Assembly (NCBI RefSeq): GCF_032108445.1
Contig: NZ_CP134876.1
Location: 4,092,001 to 4,156,000, forward strand
Direction: 5' to 3'
DNA length: 64,000 nucleotides
DNA from: Micromonospora halotolerans
Lineage (GTDB): Bacteria; Actinomycetota; Actinomycetes; Mycobacteriales; Micromonosporaceae
Position numbers and translations under genes: made by a program
The notes under the pieces: model-generated
The model's database searches: none
Told to the model about the DNA's origin: nothing
What the model saw: only the letters and a program-made list of their open reading frames with translations
In this document: positions 7,970 through 19,768 of the stretch, piece after piece
Numbering within the stretch: the first letter of the stretch is position 1
Layout: each line of letters opens with the position of its first letter

Positions 7970-9109
7970 TCAGGACTGGTGTGCTCGACGACGCCGGGCG
8001 AGGAGGAACATGACCCCGCCCAGTGCCACCATGGCGCCTCCTGTGCCCGTCAGGGCCGGGACCAGGCCGCTACCGGTTACCGGCAGCATCCCGGAGTCGT
8101 TGCCCCGATGGCCGGGCCCACCAGGCCCACCGGGAGCGCCGGGCCCACCGGGAGCGCCGGGCCCACCGGGTCCACCGGGAGCGCCGGGCGCACCGGGGCT
8201 ACCGGGGCTGCCGGGGGCGCCAGGAGCGCCGGGCGCGCCGGGGCTGCCGGGGGCGCCAGGACTGCCGGGGGCGCCGGGGCTGCCGGGCGGGCCAGCTGGG
8301 CCGGACGGGCCCGGACTGCCGGGTGGGCCCGACGGGCCGGGCGGGCCGGACGGGCCCGAGGGGCCGCTGGTCGGGCCGGCGCACAGCGGGGCGGTGATGG
8401 TGTTGGTGTCCAAGGTGACGGCGGCGGTTCGAGCCAGCGCGCGGCCCTGGAGCGTCGCGCGCGTGGCCATCGTGATCGACGCCTGCGCCATGATGGTGCC
8501 CACGAAGGTGGTGCCTGTGCCGATCGTCGCCGAGCTGCCGATCTTCCAGAACACGTTGCAGGGCGAAGCGCCGTTGATCAGGACGACAGTGCTGTTCGAC
8601 GCTGTCGTCAGCGCCGAGTCAACCTGGAGGATGAACACGGCCTGGGGGTCGCCGTGGGCGTTGAGCGTCAGCGTCCCGGTCAGTTGCGCTGCCCCGATCC
8701 GGTAGACGCCGGGGTTGAGGGTGTTGCCGCCGAGTTCCGGGGGCAGGTTGGTGAACGGGGTCCGGCCGGCGGCGTCGTTGAAGGCTGTGGTCAGGTCGCT
8801 CTGGGCCTTCAGGGCGACCGCGTCGCCGAGATGGACCTCACCCCCGATGGTTGCCGTTTCGAAGCCCGACGCGGTGGTCCCTGGGTGCCTTCCGAGGTTC
8901 TGAGCCAGGAAGCTCGGCCCGGTGTTGGTGGGCTGGGCCCCGGCCAGTACGGAGAAGTTGGCAGCCGTGCCGAGGCCCACTGGCGCCTCCTGCGCGCTGG
9001 CCCCGGTCGAGTTGAAGACCAGCAACGTGACGGCCACAGCCGCAGCGGCGGAAGCCGCGAGCGCTGACGGGAGCGCCCGTCTCAGGCGGTGAATGGATCT
9101 AACTTTCAC
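7970..9109 (-). CDS. DUF3494 ice-binding-like protein with collagen-like stalk and sortase signal
   Basis: 379 residues from a GTG preceded by GGAGGGTG; a longer frame exists but lacks such an RBS. An N-terminal signal peptide (basic HRLRR, hydrophobic run, ending ASAQ) is followed by a DUF3494 beta-solenoid domain of about 200 residues ([64 protein letters not shown]). Next come about 30 Gly-X-Y triplets rich in Pro, Ala and Ser, and finally LPVTGSG, a hydrophobic segment and RRRR, a class E/F-like cell-wall anchor. DUF3494 proteins bind ice in psychrophiles, but in soil actinomycetes they may be adhesins. The combination predicts a wall-anchored surface protein on an extended stalk. Confidence 0.85.
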   Translation of the reverse strand: MKVRSIHRLRRALPSALAASAAAAVAVTLLVFNSTGASAQEAPVGLGTAANFSVLAGAQPTNTGPSFLAQNLGRHPGTTASGFETATIGGEVHLGDAVALKAQSDLTTAFNDAAGRTPFTNLPPELGGNTLNPGVYRIGAAQLTGTLTLNAHGDPQAVFILQVDSALTTASNSTVVLINGASPCNVFWKIGSSATIGTGTTFVGTIMAQASITMATRATLQGRALARTAAVTLDTNTITAPLCAGPTSGPSGPSGPPGPSGPPGSPGPSGPAGPPGSPGAPGSPGAPGSPGAPGAPGAPGSPGSPGAPGAPGGPGGPGAPGGPGAPGGPGGPGHRGNDSGMLPVTGSGLVPALTGTGGAMVALGGVMFLLARRRRAHQS

Positions 9110-9256
9110 AGAACACCCTCCGTGGGTACTACGTGCAGGAGGCGCCGCGAAAAGCGGCGTCCTGCCCAAAGCGGCAGATATAGCGCAGAGCGGCGCGTTG
9201 ACTACCAAATCACCTTGAAGTGGCGTAATGGGTGGAAACCAGACAATACGTAAGCT

Positions 9257-11719
<2,463 letters not shown>

Positions 11720-11742
11720 CGCCGCCCGGCGGGCCGTCCCGG

Positions 11743-12513
11743 TCAGGCGAAGCCGCCGTCGCTGTGCAGGAGTTGGCCGTTGATCCAGCCCCCGTCGGGT
11801 GAGCACAGGAACGCGACGAGGTTCGCGCAGTCCTGCGGGCGCCCGAGGCGACCGAGCGGCGTGGACCGCAGGACGGCATCCCTGACCTCAGCCGTCATCC
11901 AGCCGGTGTCGGTGGGGCCCGGATCGATGGCGTTGGCGGTCACGCCGAGGTGGGCCAGTTCCTGGGCGGCGGCCAGGGTGATCCGGTCGAGAGCGCCCTT
12001 GCTGGCTCCGTAGGGCAGGTTCCGGACGGTGGCGTCACTGGTCAGGCTGATGACGCGTCCGGTGCCGTGCGCCCCTCGGAACCGTCGGGCGTACTCGCGG
12101 ATCAGGAGCCAGCTCGCCCGGGCGTTGACCGCGAAGTGCCGGTCGAAGCTCTCGATGCTGGTGTCGAGCAGGCCCGAGTCGACACTCTCGCAGTGGGCGA
12201 GGACGAGCGCGGTGACCGGGCCCAGCTCCCGCTCCACGGCCTCGAAGACCGCGGCCGTGGCCTGCGGATCACTGAGGTCCGCCTCGATCGCGGCGGTGGT
12301 CGCCCCGTGCGTGCCGGCCTGGTCGCCGAGTCGCGTCACCGCCTCGGGGTCGGCGCCCCAGGGCATCCGCTCGTCGTACGGGGTCCAGTAGGTGAACCCG
12401 ATGTCCCAGCCGCGCTGAGCCAGCGTCAGCACCACCGAGGCGGCGATGCCGGCGCTGCGGCCCGCGCCGGTCACCAGGGCGACGGGCCGGTGCCCTTGTT
12501 CCGTGCCGTCCAT
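11743..12513 (-). CDS. SDR-family oxidoreductase
   Basis: 256 residues of the short-chain dehydrogenase/reductase family. TGAGRSAGIA (15-24) is the NAD(P) loop, Y168-G-A-S-K172 the catalytic YxxxK and SLTSD the strand with the catalytic serine. NAIDPGPTDTGWM and the C-terminal INGQLLHSDGGFA are classical. LVLAHCES replaces the usual NNAG, and TYWTPYDERMPWG at 41-53 resembles 3-oxoacyl-ACP reductase-like enzymes from antibiotic producers. The start is the ATG at 12513 with a weak GAGGG; an overlapping longer frame lacks SDR homology. It converges with the methyltransferase gene. Confidence 0.85.
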   Translation of the reverse strand: MDGTEQGHRPVALVTGAGRSAGIAASVVLTLAQRGWDIGFTYWTPYDERMPWGADPEAVTRLGDQAGTHGATTAAIEADLSDPQATAAVFEAVERELGPVTALVLAHCESVDSGLLDTSIESFDRHFAVNARASWLLIREYARRFRGAHGTGRVISLTSDATVRNLPYGASKGALDRITLAAAQELAHLGVTANAIDPGPTDTGWMTAEVRDAVLRSTPLGRLGRPQDCANLVAFLCSPDGGWINGQLLHSDGGFA

Positions 12514-12554
12514 AGCAACCCTCGTCCGTCGCAGCCAGCGTCCCTGGGTCACGC

Positions 12555-13226
12555 CTACCTGTCGTGCTGTCGGCGCACCATCTCGGCGATCCAGATGGGC
12601 GCGTACGGCGACGTGCAGCCCGGGGGAGTCGGGTAGTCCTTGAGCACCTCCAGGCGCTCGCCGATGTCGATGGCGCGGGCGCGGAGCGCGGCGTCCTCGA
12701 TCCCGATCTGTGCCAGGCAGTGGTTCATCGCCCACTGCAGCCGAGGCGGGGCGTCCTTCAGCTCCGCCTCGATGACGTCGAGCAGCCGGGCCAGGTCGAG
12801 GCCCTCGGGCCGCTTCGCCACGCGTTCCGTGGTCAGCGCCCAGCCGGCGCTCGCGACCACGGGATCCGGATCGGCGAACCAGGCCACCCGCAGCTCTTCC
12901 GCGTGGGGGTTCTTCTTCACCACGTAGTTCACGAGCCAGTCGTGCACCTTGGGTGTGCGCGCCTCGCGCACCATGGCGTCCAACTCGTCGTGCGCGAACG
13001 CCTTCGGGCGGCAGATCAGGAGGGCCAGCAGTCGCGCCGCGCTGTCGCCGGTCGCCCAGAGCTGGCACGCGAGTTCCTGCTGCGTCTTCAGCCGCTTCGC
13101 GAGCGCGCGCAGCTTGCTCAGGTTCACGCCGTGATCGTCACCGTGCCGCTCGTTCACCGCGCGTGCCTTCGGGTCCTCCAGCTCGGCCAGCTCGGCCATC
13201 ACCTCGGCCAGCGTCGTCTCGGCCAC
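12555..13226 (-). CDS. AlkD-like DNA alkylation repair protein
   Basis: 223 residues, all-helical, with the pattern of HEAT-like repeats of the DNA alkylation repair (AlkC/AlkD) superfamily. NERHGDDHGVNLSKLRALAKRL near the start corresponds to the AlkD segment that approaches DNA, and later repeats include HDWLVNYVVKKNP and VASAGWALTTERVAK. AlkD glycosylases excise N3/N7-alkyl purines. The catalytic Asp/Trp set cannot be verified without alignment, so activity is inferred. It stands upstream of the SDR gene on the same strand with about 40 bp between them. Confidence 0.75.
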   Translation of the reverse strand: MAETTLAEVMAELAELEDPKARAVNERHGDDHGVNLSKLRALAKRLKTQQELACQLWATGDSAARLLALLICRPKAFAHDELDAMVREARTPKVHDWLVNYVVKKNPHAEELRVAWFADPDPVVASAGWALTTERVAKRPEGLDLARLLDVIEAELKDAPPRLQWAMNHCLAQIGIEDAALRARAIDIGERLEVLKDYPTPPGCTSPYAPIWIAEMVRRQHDR

Positions 13227-13292
13227 CTCAGCCTCCCGCCCATCAGGTGCGGGATGCAGCCTACGGGGCCACGATGATCATGTGGGGGTGCG

Positions 13293-14475
13293 TTACCCGG
13301 GGGGTGACGGCGGCTCGGGTGGGCCCCGGTGCGCGCGGACCGTGTCGGCGACGGCGACCCCGAGCAGGACCGCGGTGGCCGCCACGGCAGCCACCAGTGG
13401 TGGGGCCAGGAGCACCGCGGGCGCCAGCGCGAGCAGTACGAGGATTCCGATCGGGCGGTCCGGGGACACCCGGGCGAAGACGGCGTACTCGAAGGCGGCG
13501 CGACCGGCCAGGAACAGCGCGGGCCCGCCGAGGATGACGGCGACCCAGGCGCGTGGCGTGTGCCCGAGTGGATGCGCGATGACGAGTTCGTCGCCCACCG
13601 CGGTGGCGACGATGCCGGCGAGCATCACCAGATGGGCGGTCGCCGCCGACCGGGCGAGGGGATCCGGCCGGCGGGCCGCCGCGATGGCGGCGGGCAGCAG
13701 TTCCCCGGCCCGGTGCAGGTAGATCCGCCAGAACAGGACCGTGGCGACGAACGACACCACGAACGCCGTCGTCCGGTCGGCGGCGAAGCCGCTGCCACTC
13801 AGGGTCAAACGCGCCGACCAGGATCAGCTCGCCGAGCGCGATGATGAAGAGCTGTTGGTACCGCTCGGCCAGGTGCTCGGCCACGATCGGGTACTCCGCG
13901 TCGGGCGAGCGACCCAGCCGTGGCGTCGGGAAGCGCAGGACGGTGCCCGTGAAATCCAGCGCGACCGCCAGCGTCCACAGGACGACCCGGGCCGGCACCG
14001 GCGCCAGCGCCCCGGCGATCCAGGGCACCGCCGACACGGCGAACCAGGTCAACACCCGGATGCTCCGGCGCTGCAACTCCTGGCCGCGCAGGGCGAGGAC
14101 GAGGAAGAGCTGACGGCCGACATGGATGGCGACGTACGCGCCCGCGAAGGCGAGGCCCCGCGCGCCGAACGCGTCGGGCAGCGCCACGACCATCACCAGG
14201 CTGCCGAGCATGGTCCCCGTGATCACCAGCTGTATCGACATCTGTCGCGGGTCGTACAGGTTGGTGGTCCAGGTGGTGATGCTCCAGACCCACCAGACGG
14301 CCAGCAGCAGCACCAGCGTCCGGAAGGCACCCGCCCAGGTGAGGTCCTGCAGCAGCTCGTGCGAGAGCTGGATGAGCGCGACGACGAACACCAGGTCGAA
14401 GAACAGCTCCAGAAAGTTCGCCCGGTGCGGCCCCTCGGGCATGCGCAGCAGCTTGGTGCCGCTCGCCGTCCTCAT
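13293..14475 (-). pseudogene. ltrA: LtrA-family membrane protein, frameshifted
   Basis: The N-terminal two thirds start MRTASGTKLLRMPEG and run in one frame through HRANFLELFFDLVFVVALI, typical of low-temperature-requirement A proteins. After GELILVGA the frame goes out of homology, and a second frame continues with TLSGSGFAADRTTAFVV to the stop at 13293. The break sits in the AAA run at 13807-13809; removing one base restores a single protein of about 390 residues with roughly 11 membrane spans. It is either a true inactivating +1 shift or a sequencing error. LtrA proteins are membrane proteins of unclear function in actinomycetes. Confidence 0.8.
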
Positions 14476-14495
14476 CGGCTGGCCCGCACGGCGCC

Positions 14496-15449
14496 CTAGC
14501 CGAAGGTGAAGACGTACGCCTCGGCGCCGGGCGCGAGGAACGTGATCTCCAGGGTCCGGTCCCGCACGGTGTCCCGTTGACGGACGAGCTGGTACAGCCG
14601 GCCCTCCCGGAGGAGGCCGTTGCCGTCCTCGTCCACGTCGTCGCCGTGTGCCGGGCCCGGTGCCGCGCCGTCGAGGAGCAGGCGGAAGGGGATCGGGTCC
14701 CGCGTGCCGGGCGACAGCACGAGATGCGCGTCGCGTGCGTGGAACCGGAAGGCGAGGGTGCCGCCGGCCCGCTCGAGCACGATGTTCTCCGAGCCGATCG
14801 TCCACTCGCCGCCGAGCGCCCAGTGGTCGGCGGGCAGGCTCGCGGGGACCTCGTAGACGTTGGTGGCGTCGTACGTGGCCTGGTCCGGCGACGCGAACTG
14901 CTCGGAGCGGGCGTAGCCGAGATAGGTTTCGGGCGTCCGCAGGTGCTCCCAGTCGGCGTCGGCCTCCACACCGTGCCCCCGCACCGGGACGGGTTCGCGG
15001 TCGACGCCGAGCAGCCGCTGGATGACGCGTTCCGACTGCTCGTAGCGGCCCTCGCCGAAGTGGCGGTCGCGGATCACACCGTCGGCGTCGACGAAGTAGA
15101 GCGCCGGCCAGTAGTGGTTGTCGAACGCGCTCCAGACGGCGTAGTCGCTGTCGACCGCCACCGGGTAGTCGATGCCCCGCGCCGCCACCGCCCGGCGCAC
15201 CGCGTCGATGTCGTGCTCGAACGCGAACTCCGGCGTGTGCACGCCGATGACGACCAGCCCGTCGTCCCGGTAGGCCTGCGACCACGCCCGGACGTACGGC
15301 TCCTGGCGCAGCCAGTTGATGCAGGTCAGCGTCCAGAAGTTCACGACGACGGGGCGCCCGCGCAGCTCGGCGGGACCGAGTGGCCCGGTGTTGAGCCACC
15401 CGGTCGCCCCGTCGAGCGCGGGCAGGTGCAGCCGCTCGGAGACAGCCAT
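14496..15449 (-). CDS. Thioredoxin-fold (TlpA/DipZ-like) protein
   Basis: 317 residues. The first 150 are a thioredoxin/peroxiredoxin-like domain (LRGRPVVVNFWTLTCINWLRQEP, GLVVIGVHTPEFAFEHDI). The remainder is a beta-rich domain as in the periplasmic part of DipZ-like proteins (ETYLGYARSEQFASPD, WTIGSENIVLERAGG, AYVFTFG). The active-site motif is C-I-N-W, so only the first cysteine of CxxC remains and a classical dithiol cycle is unlikely. There is no signal peptide. The start codon directly follows the epoxide hydrolase stop (TAGATG), implying translational coupling with it. Confidence 0.8.
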   Translation of the reverse strand: MAVSERLHLPALDGATGWLNTGPLGPAELRGRPVVVNFWTLTCINWLRQEPYVRAWSQAYRDDGLVVIGVHTPEFAFEHDIDAVRRAVAARGIDYPVAVDSDYAVWSAFDNHYWPALYFVDADGVIRDRHFGEGRYEQSERVIQRLLGVDREPVPVRGHGVEADADWEHLRTPETYLGYARSEQFASPDQATYDATNVYEVPASLPADHWALGGEWTIGSENIVLERAGGTLAFRFHARDAHLVLSPGTRDPIPFRLLLDGAAPGPAHGDDVDEDGNGLLREGRLYQLVRQRDTVRDRTLEITFLAPGAEAYVFTFG

Positions 15450-16676
15450 CTAGCGCAGCGACCGGAAGGCGGTGCGAAGCTCGTCGCACAGGAGTTGCGG
15501 CTGCTCCCAGGCCGCGAAGTGCCCGCCCCGGTCCAGCTTGTTGTAGTGGATGAGGTTCGGATACGCCTGCTCGGCCCAGCTCCGCGGCGCCTCGTAGAGC
15601 TCGTCGGGGAAGACGCTGACGGCGGCCGGGACGGAGACGTCCTTGGCGCCGAGGAAGGAGAGCTTGTTCTCCCAGTAGATCCGGGCGGCGGAGACGCCCG
15701 TGTTGGTCAGCCAGGTGAGCGTGATGTTGTCGAGGATGTCGTCGCGGGTGAGGCCGCCGGGTTGCCCGGCGAAGGCCCGGCAGATCAGCTCCAGGCTGGC
15801 CGCGTCGTGGTCGCACATGAAGGTCGCCAGCGCGACCGGCGAGTCCGCGAGGCCGATCAGCGTCTCCGGGCGGGTGGCCATGATCAGGGCGTAGGCGGCA
15901 TGCTTCCAGAAGAAGTCCTGCTGCTCGACGGCCCGCCGCTCCTCCGCGGAGAGGTTGGCCGGCAGCTTGCCCAGCGCGTTGTTGATGCCGGTGATGTCGG
16001 ACTGGACCAGCGCGTCGAGCTCGGGCGGCACCGTGCTGGGCATGTTGGTGTGGATGCCGGCCAGTTCCGGCGGCGCCTGCACCCCCATCATGTTGGTGAT
16101 CAGCGCACCCCAGTCGCCGCCCTGGGCGACGAACCGGTCGTAGCCGAGGCGCTTCATCAGCTCGGTCCAGGCACGCGCGACGTGCTCCGGGCCCCAGCCG
16201 GGCTCGGTCGGCTTACCGGAGAAGCCGTAACCCGGCATCGACGGGATGACCAGGTGGAAGGCGTCCGACGCGGACCCGCCGTGGGCCGTGGGGTCGGTCA
16301 GCGGCTCGATGATCTTCAGCTGTTCGATGATCGAGCCGGGCCAGCCGTGCGTGACGATGAGCGGCAGGGCGTCCTCGTGCTTGGACCGGACGTGGATGAA
16401 GTGGATGTCCAGGCCGTCGATCTCCGTGATGAAGTTCGGCAGCGAGTTCAACCGCGCCTCGACCTTGCGCCAGTCGTACTCCTTCTCCCAGTAGCGGGCG
16501 AGGGCCTGGCTGGTCTCCAGCGGCACGCCCTGCGACTGATCCTGGACGGTCTCCTTCTCCGGCCAGCGGGTGGCCGCGATGCGCCGCCGCATCTCCTGGA
16601 GGTCCGCCTCCGGGATCTCCACCGTGAACGGCCGGATGTCGGTGGCGCGGGCCAGCGTCTGGGTCTTGACGGCCAC
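15450..16676 (-). CDS. Epoxide hydrolase (EHN-type alpha/beta hydrolase)
   Basis: 408 residues with the epoxide-hydrolase N-terminal lid region (IRPFTVEIPEADLQEMRRRI). HGWPGS (110-115) is the oxyanion hole, D188 in GGDWG the nucleophile, and H386 in GGHFAAWEQP the general base. Length and motifs match microsomal-type epoxide hydrolases, which open epoxides to diols through a covalent ester intermediate. It is cytosolic, without the N-terminal anchor of the animal enzymes. It is coupled to the downstream thioredoxin-fold gene and follows msrA on the same strand, suggesting a stress/detoxification group. Confidence 0.88.
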   Translation of the reverse strand: MAVKTQTLARATDIRPFTVEIPEADLQEMRRRIAATRWPEKETVQDQSQGVPLETSQALARYWEKEYDWRKVEARLNSLPNFITEIDGLDIHFIHVRSKHEDALPLIVTHGWPGSIIEQLKIIEPLTDPTAHGGSASDAFHLVIPSMPGYGFSGKPTEPGWGPEHVARAWTELMKRLGYDRFVAQGGDWGALITNMMGVQAPPELAGIHTNMPSTVPPELDALVQSDITGINNALGKLPANLSAEERRAVEQQDFFWKHAAYALIMATRPETLIGLADSPVALATFMCDHDAASLELICRAFAGQPGGLTRDDILDNITLTWLTNTGVSAARIYWENKLSFLGAKDVSVPAAVSVFPDELYEAPRSWAEQAYPNLIHYNKLDRGGHFAAWEQPQLLCDELRTAFRSLR

Positions 16677-16721
16677 GTCGGGCTCCTTTTCCTCGGATGT
16701 GTCTCGTCGGAAGCGGCGCGG

Positions 16722-17240
16722 TCAGCTCTGGTTCTCGCCCCGCCGGGGCAGCTTCCATTCGGGCCGGGGGAAGTGGCAGGTGTAGCCGCCGGGATGTTTT
16801 TCCAGGTAGTCCTGGTGCTCCGGCTCAGCCTCCCAGAAGGGGCCGGCCGGGGTGACCTCGGTGACCACCTTGCCCGGCCACAGGCCGGAGGCGTCGACGT
16901 CGGCGATCGTGTCCTCGGCGACCTGCCGCTGCTGGTCGTTGCAGTAGAAGATCGCGGACCGGTAGCTGGTGCCGACGTCACCGCCCTGGCGGTTCTTCGT
17001 GGTGGGGTCGTGGACCTGGAAGAAGAATTCGAGAAGATCCCGGTACGAGAGCTTGCTCGGGTCGTAGACGATCTCGATCGCCTCGGCGTGGCCCTCGTGG
17101 TTGTAGTACGTCGCGTTGGGTACGTCGCCGCCGGTGTAACCGACCCGGGTGGAGATCACGCCGGGGCGTTTCCGGATGAGGTCCTGCATCCCCCAGAAGC
17201 AACCGCCGGCCAGGACGGCCTTCTCAGTCGTGTCGGTCAT
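16722..17240 (-). CDS. msrA: Peptide-methionine (S)-S-oxide reductase MsrA
   Basis: 172 residues. The catalytic C14 in [31 protein letters not shown] and the C-terminal [14 protein letters not shown], which provides a resolving cysteine, identify MsrA. It repairs the S epimer of methionine sulfoxide in proteins and free amino acid in the cytoplasm. The start overlaps the stop of msrB by four bases, so the two stereospecific reductases are co-translated. Confidence 0.93.
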   Translation of the reverse strand: MTDTTEKAVLAGGCFWGMQDLIRKRPGVISTRVGYTGGDVPNATYYNHEGHAEAIEIVYDPSKLSYRDLLEFFFQVHDPTTKNRQGGDVGTSYRSAIFYCNDQQRQVAEDTIADVDASGLWPGKVVTEVTPAGPFWEAEPEHQDYLEKHPGGYTCHFPRPEWKLPRRGENQS

Positions 17241-17704
17241 CGCTTCGCCCCTCCGTCCGGGTGCTCGAACAGTGCGCGGTACTCGCCGTACCCTTCCCGT
17301 TCCAGGTCCTCGCGCCGGATGAACCGGAGCGCGGCGGAGTTCATGCAGTAACGCAGCCCACCGGTCGCCAGCGGGCCGTCGTCGAACACGTGCCCCAGAT
17401 GGCTGTCGCCGTGCGCCGACCGGACCTCGGTGCGGACCATGCCGAGGGTGGAGTCCCGCACCTCGACCACGTTCTTCGGCTCGATCGGCCGGGTGAAGGA
17501 GGGCCAGCCGGTGCCGCTGTCGTATTTGTCGACGGACGCGAACAATGGTTCGCCGGAGACGACATCGACGTAGATGCCCTCCTCCTTGCTGTTCCAGTAC
17601 GGGTTGGCGAAGGCCGGCTCGGTCCCGCCCTCCTGGGTCACCCGGTACTGCTCGGGCGACAACCGGGACACTGCCTCCGGGTTCTTGCGGTATTCGGGTG
17701 ACAC
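17237..17704 (-). CDS. msrB: Peptide-methionine (R)-S-oxide reductase MsrB
   Basis: 155 residues from a GTG start with GAGAGGA upstream. [25 protein letters not shown] and the catalytic C120 in [11 protein letters not shown] are the MsrB signatures. The zinc-binding CxxC pairs of many MsrBs are absent, so this is a zinc-free form. It reduces the R epimer of methionine sulfoxide and is the first gene of the msrB-msrA pair. Confidence 0.92.
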   Translation of the reverse strand: MSPEYRKNPEAVSRLSPEQYRVTQEGGTEPAFANPYWNSKEEGIYVDVVSGEPLFASVDKYDSGTGWPSFTRPIEPKNVVEVRDSTLGMVRTEVRSAHGDSHLGHVFDDGPLATGGLRYCMNSAALRFIRREDLEREGYGEYRALFEHPDGGAKR

Positions 17705-17821
17705 CGTCGTTCCTCTCGGCTGGGGTCGTCGGCAAGGAAGGCCGGTTCAACATCGCTGCACAGGCAGCGCGAGTGGCTACCCGGCCTGCCGTCGCCTAAC
17801 CCCGCCCCCGGTCCGGGCGTG

Positions 17822-19669
17822 TCACTGCCTCCGCCGGGCCTCCGCCTCGACCTCGAGCATGTCGTTCAGCGTCAGGGCGGTGTTGATCAGGGCGAGGTGG
17901 CTGAAGGCCTGCGGGTAGTTGCCGATCTGCTCACCGGTCGCAGCGATCTCCTCCGCGTAGAGGCCCAGGTGGTTACTGAAGGTGAACATCTTCTCGAAGG
18001 TGAGCCGGGCATCGTCGAGGCGACCGGAGCGGGCCAGCGCCTCGGCGTACCAGAAGGTGCACATGTTGAAGGTGCCCTCGTGGCCGGGGAGCCCGTCGGG
18101 GGAGTGGACCGGGTCGTACCGGTGGACCAGGCTGTCGGAGACCAGCTCCCGCTCGATGGCGTCCAGCGTGCGGCGCCACATCGGATCCGACGGCGTCACG
18201 AAGCCGACCGACGGCATGGCGAGCAGCGCGGCGTCCAGGACGTTCTCGTCGTAGGCCTGGACGAAGGATCCGCGGCCCCGGTGGTAACCGCGCGCCATGA
18301 CCTGGTCGTAGATCAGGTTCCGCTGGGTGGTCCAGCAGCTGATGTCCCCGGGGCGGCCGGTGCGGGTGGCGAGCCGGATGGCCCGGTCCAGAGCCACCCA
18401 GGACATCACCCGGCCGAAGGTGTAGTCGCGGGGGTGGTGCCGGCTCTCCCAGATGCCGGCGTCCGGCTGGTCCCAGTTGTGGCACAGCCAGTCGACGAGC
18501 CGGACGGTGCTCTTCCACACCTGGTGGGAGACGCGGATGCCCTGTTCGTCGGCGACGTGCATGGCGTAGAGCGCCTCGCCGTGGATGTCGAGCTGGAGCT
18601 GGTCGGCGGCGCCGTTGCCGATCCGGACGGGCCGGGAGCCGCGGTAGCCCTCCAGGTGGTCGAGCACCTCCTCGTGCAGGTCGGACGAGCCGTCGACCCG
18701 ATACATGATCTTCAGTGGGGCCTGGTGGTCGCCGGCATCGCGGATCCGCTCGTCGAGCCAGTCCATGTACCGGCTGACCTCCTCGGTGAAGCCGAGGCCG
18801 AGCAGCGCGTGCACGGAGAAGGACGTGTCCCGGACCCAGGTGTAGCGGTAGTCCCAGTTGCGCGTGCCGCCGACCAGTTCGGGCAGCGCGGCCGTCGGCG
18901 CGGCGATCATCGCGCCGGTGGGCGCGTACGTCATCAGCTTCAACGTGATGGCCGAGCGCTCGACCATCTCCCGCCACCGGCCGGAGTACCGGGAGCGCTC
19001 GACCCACCGCCGCCAGTAGTCGCGGGTCCACTCGAACATCCCCTGCACCTCTTCGAGGGGGACGGCCCGGGGTTCCATCTCGGAGTTCGTCTCCAGCACC
19101 ACCCCGCCGGTGTCGCCCTGGTTCAGGGTGCCGAACCCGATCAGGTCGCCGTCCTCCAGGTGGATGTCCTCCCGGGCGATGAGCTGGCGGACCGGTTGGA
19201 CCGGGTTGAAGGTCAGCGAGGCCGACGAGCCGCGGAAGACGTACCCGTTGCGGTGCCGCTCCAGTTGGGGCCGCTCGCGTCCGTAGTCGAACCGGGGGCG
19301 GCACTCCAGCCGGAACCGCATGCTGCCCCGGACCATGGTGACCATGCGGACCAGGCGGTGCACGTCGGTGACCCGCTCGCCGGTGACCGGCATGAAGTCC
19401 TGGACCTCGGCGACGCCGTCGGCGCTGATGAACCGCGTGATCAGGATCGGGGTGCCGGGCAGGTAGAGCTGTTTGGTGACGTAGGTGGTCTCGTGGGGGG
19501 CGATCCGGAAGAAGCCGCCGCGCTCCCGGTCGAGGACGCTGGCGAAGATGCTGGGGGAGTCGAAGCGGGGTGCGCAGAACCAGTCGATCGTCCCGTCGCA
19601 GGTCACCAGGGCGGCGGTTTGAAGATCACCGATGAGCCCGTGATCCTCGATCGGCGGATACTCGCTCAC
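17822..19669 (-). CDS. Glycoside hydrolase family 15 protein (glucoamylase/trehalase-like)
   Basis: 615 residues from the GTG at 19669 (MSEYPPIEDHGLIGDLQTAA), preceded by GGGGGC. An upstream in-frame ATG at 19717 would add 16 residues without a signal. The N-terminal beta-sandwich (DGTIDWFCAPRFDSPSIFA) precedes an (alpha/alpha)6 barrel with GTRNWDYRYTWVRDTSFS and, late, PGHEGTFNMCTFWYAEALAR, where an acidic residue serves as catalytic base in GH15. Actinobacterial relatives include trehalases and glucan hydrolases. The absence of a signal peptide points to intracellular trehalose or glycogen turnover. Confidence 0.87.
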   Translation of the reverse strand: MSEYPPIEDHGLIGDLQTAALVTCDGTIDWFCAPRFDSPSIFASVLDRERGGFFRIAPHETTYVTKQLYLPGTPILITRFISADGVAEVQDFMPVTGERVTDVHRLVRMVTMVRGSMRFRLECRPRFDYGRERPQLERHRNGYVFRGSSASLTFNPVQPVRQLIAREDIHLEDGDLIGFGTLNQGDTGGVVLETNSEMEPRAVPLEEVQGMFEWTRDYWRRWVERSRYSGRWREMVERSAITLKLMTYAPTGAMIAAPTAALPELVGGTRNWDYRYTWVRDTSFSVHALLGLGFTEEVSRYMDWLDERIRDAGDHQAPLKIMYRVDGSSDLHEEVLDHLEGYRGSRPVRIGNGAADQLQLDIHGEALYAMHVADEQGIRVSHQVWKSTVRLVDWLCHNWDQPDAGIWESRHHPRDYTFGRVMSWVALDRAIRLATRTGRPGDISCWTTQRNLIYDQVMARGYHRGRGSFVQAYDENVLDAALLAMPSVGFVTPSDPMWRRTLDAIERELVSDSLVHRYDPVHSPDGLPGHEGTFNMCTFWYAEALARSGRLDDARLTFEKMFTFSNHLGLYAEEIAATGEQIGNYPQAFSHLALINTALTLNDMLEVEAEARRRQ

Positions 19670-19768
19670 GTCGCCCCCCGTCTCGACTGCACCCTCCCGC
19701 AGTAACCTAAAGGGCAATATTGTCCATGTAAGTCGGATTCGTGAATGCCACCCCTCCGCGCGCCCGAC

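Noticed and set aside
7425..8705. Proline/glycine-rich plus-strand frame opposite the collagen-like stalk
   Set aside because: G-X-Y-like pattern on both strands results from the repetitive GGX CCX DNA; the minus-strand frame has the signal peptide, the domain and the sorting signal.
14577..17351. Long plus-strand frame across thioredoxin-fold, epoxide hydrolase and Msr genes
   Set aside because: Antisense shadow of four well-supported genes; no family features or RBS.
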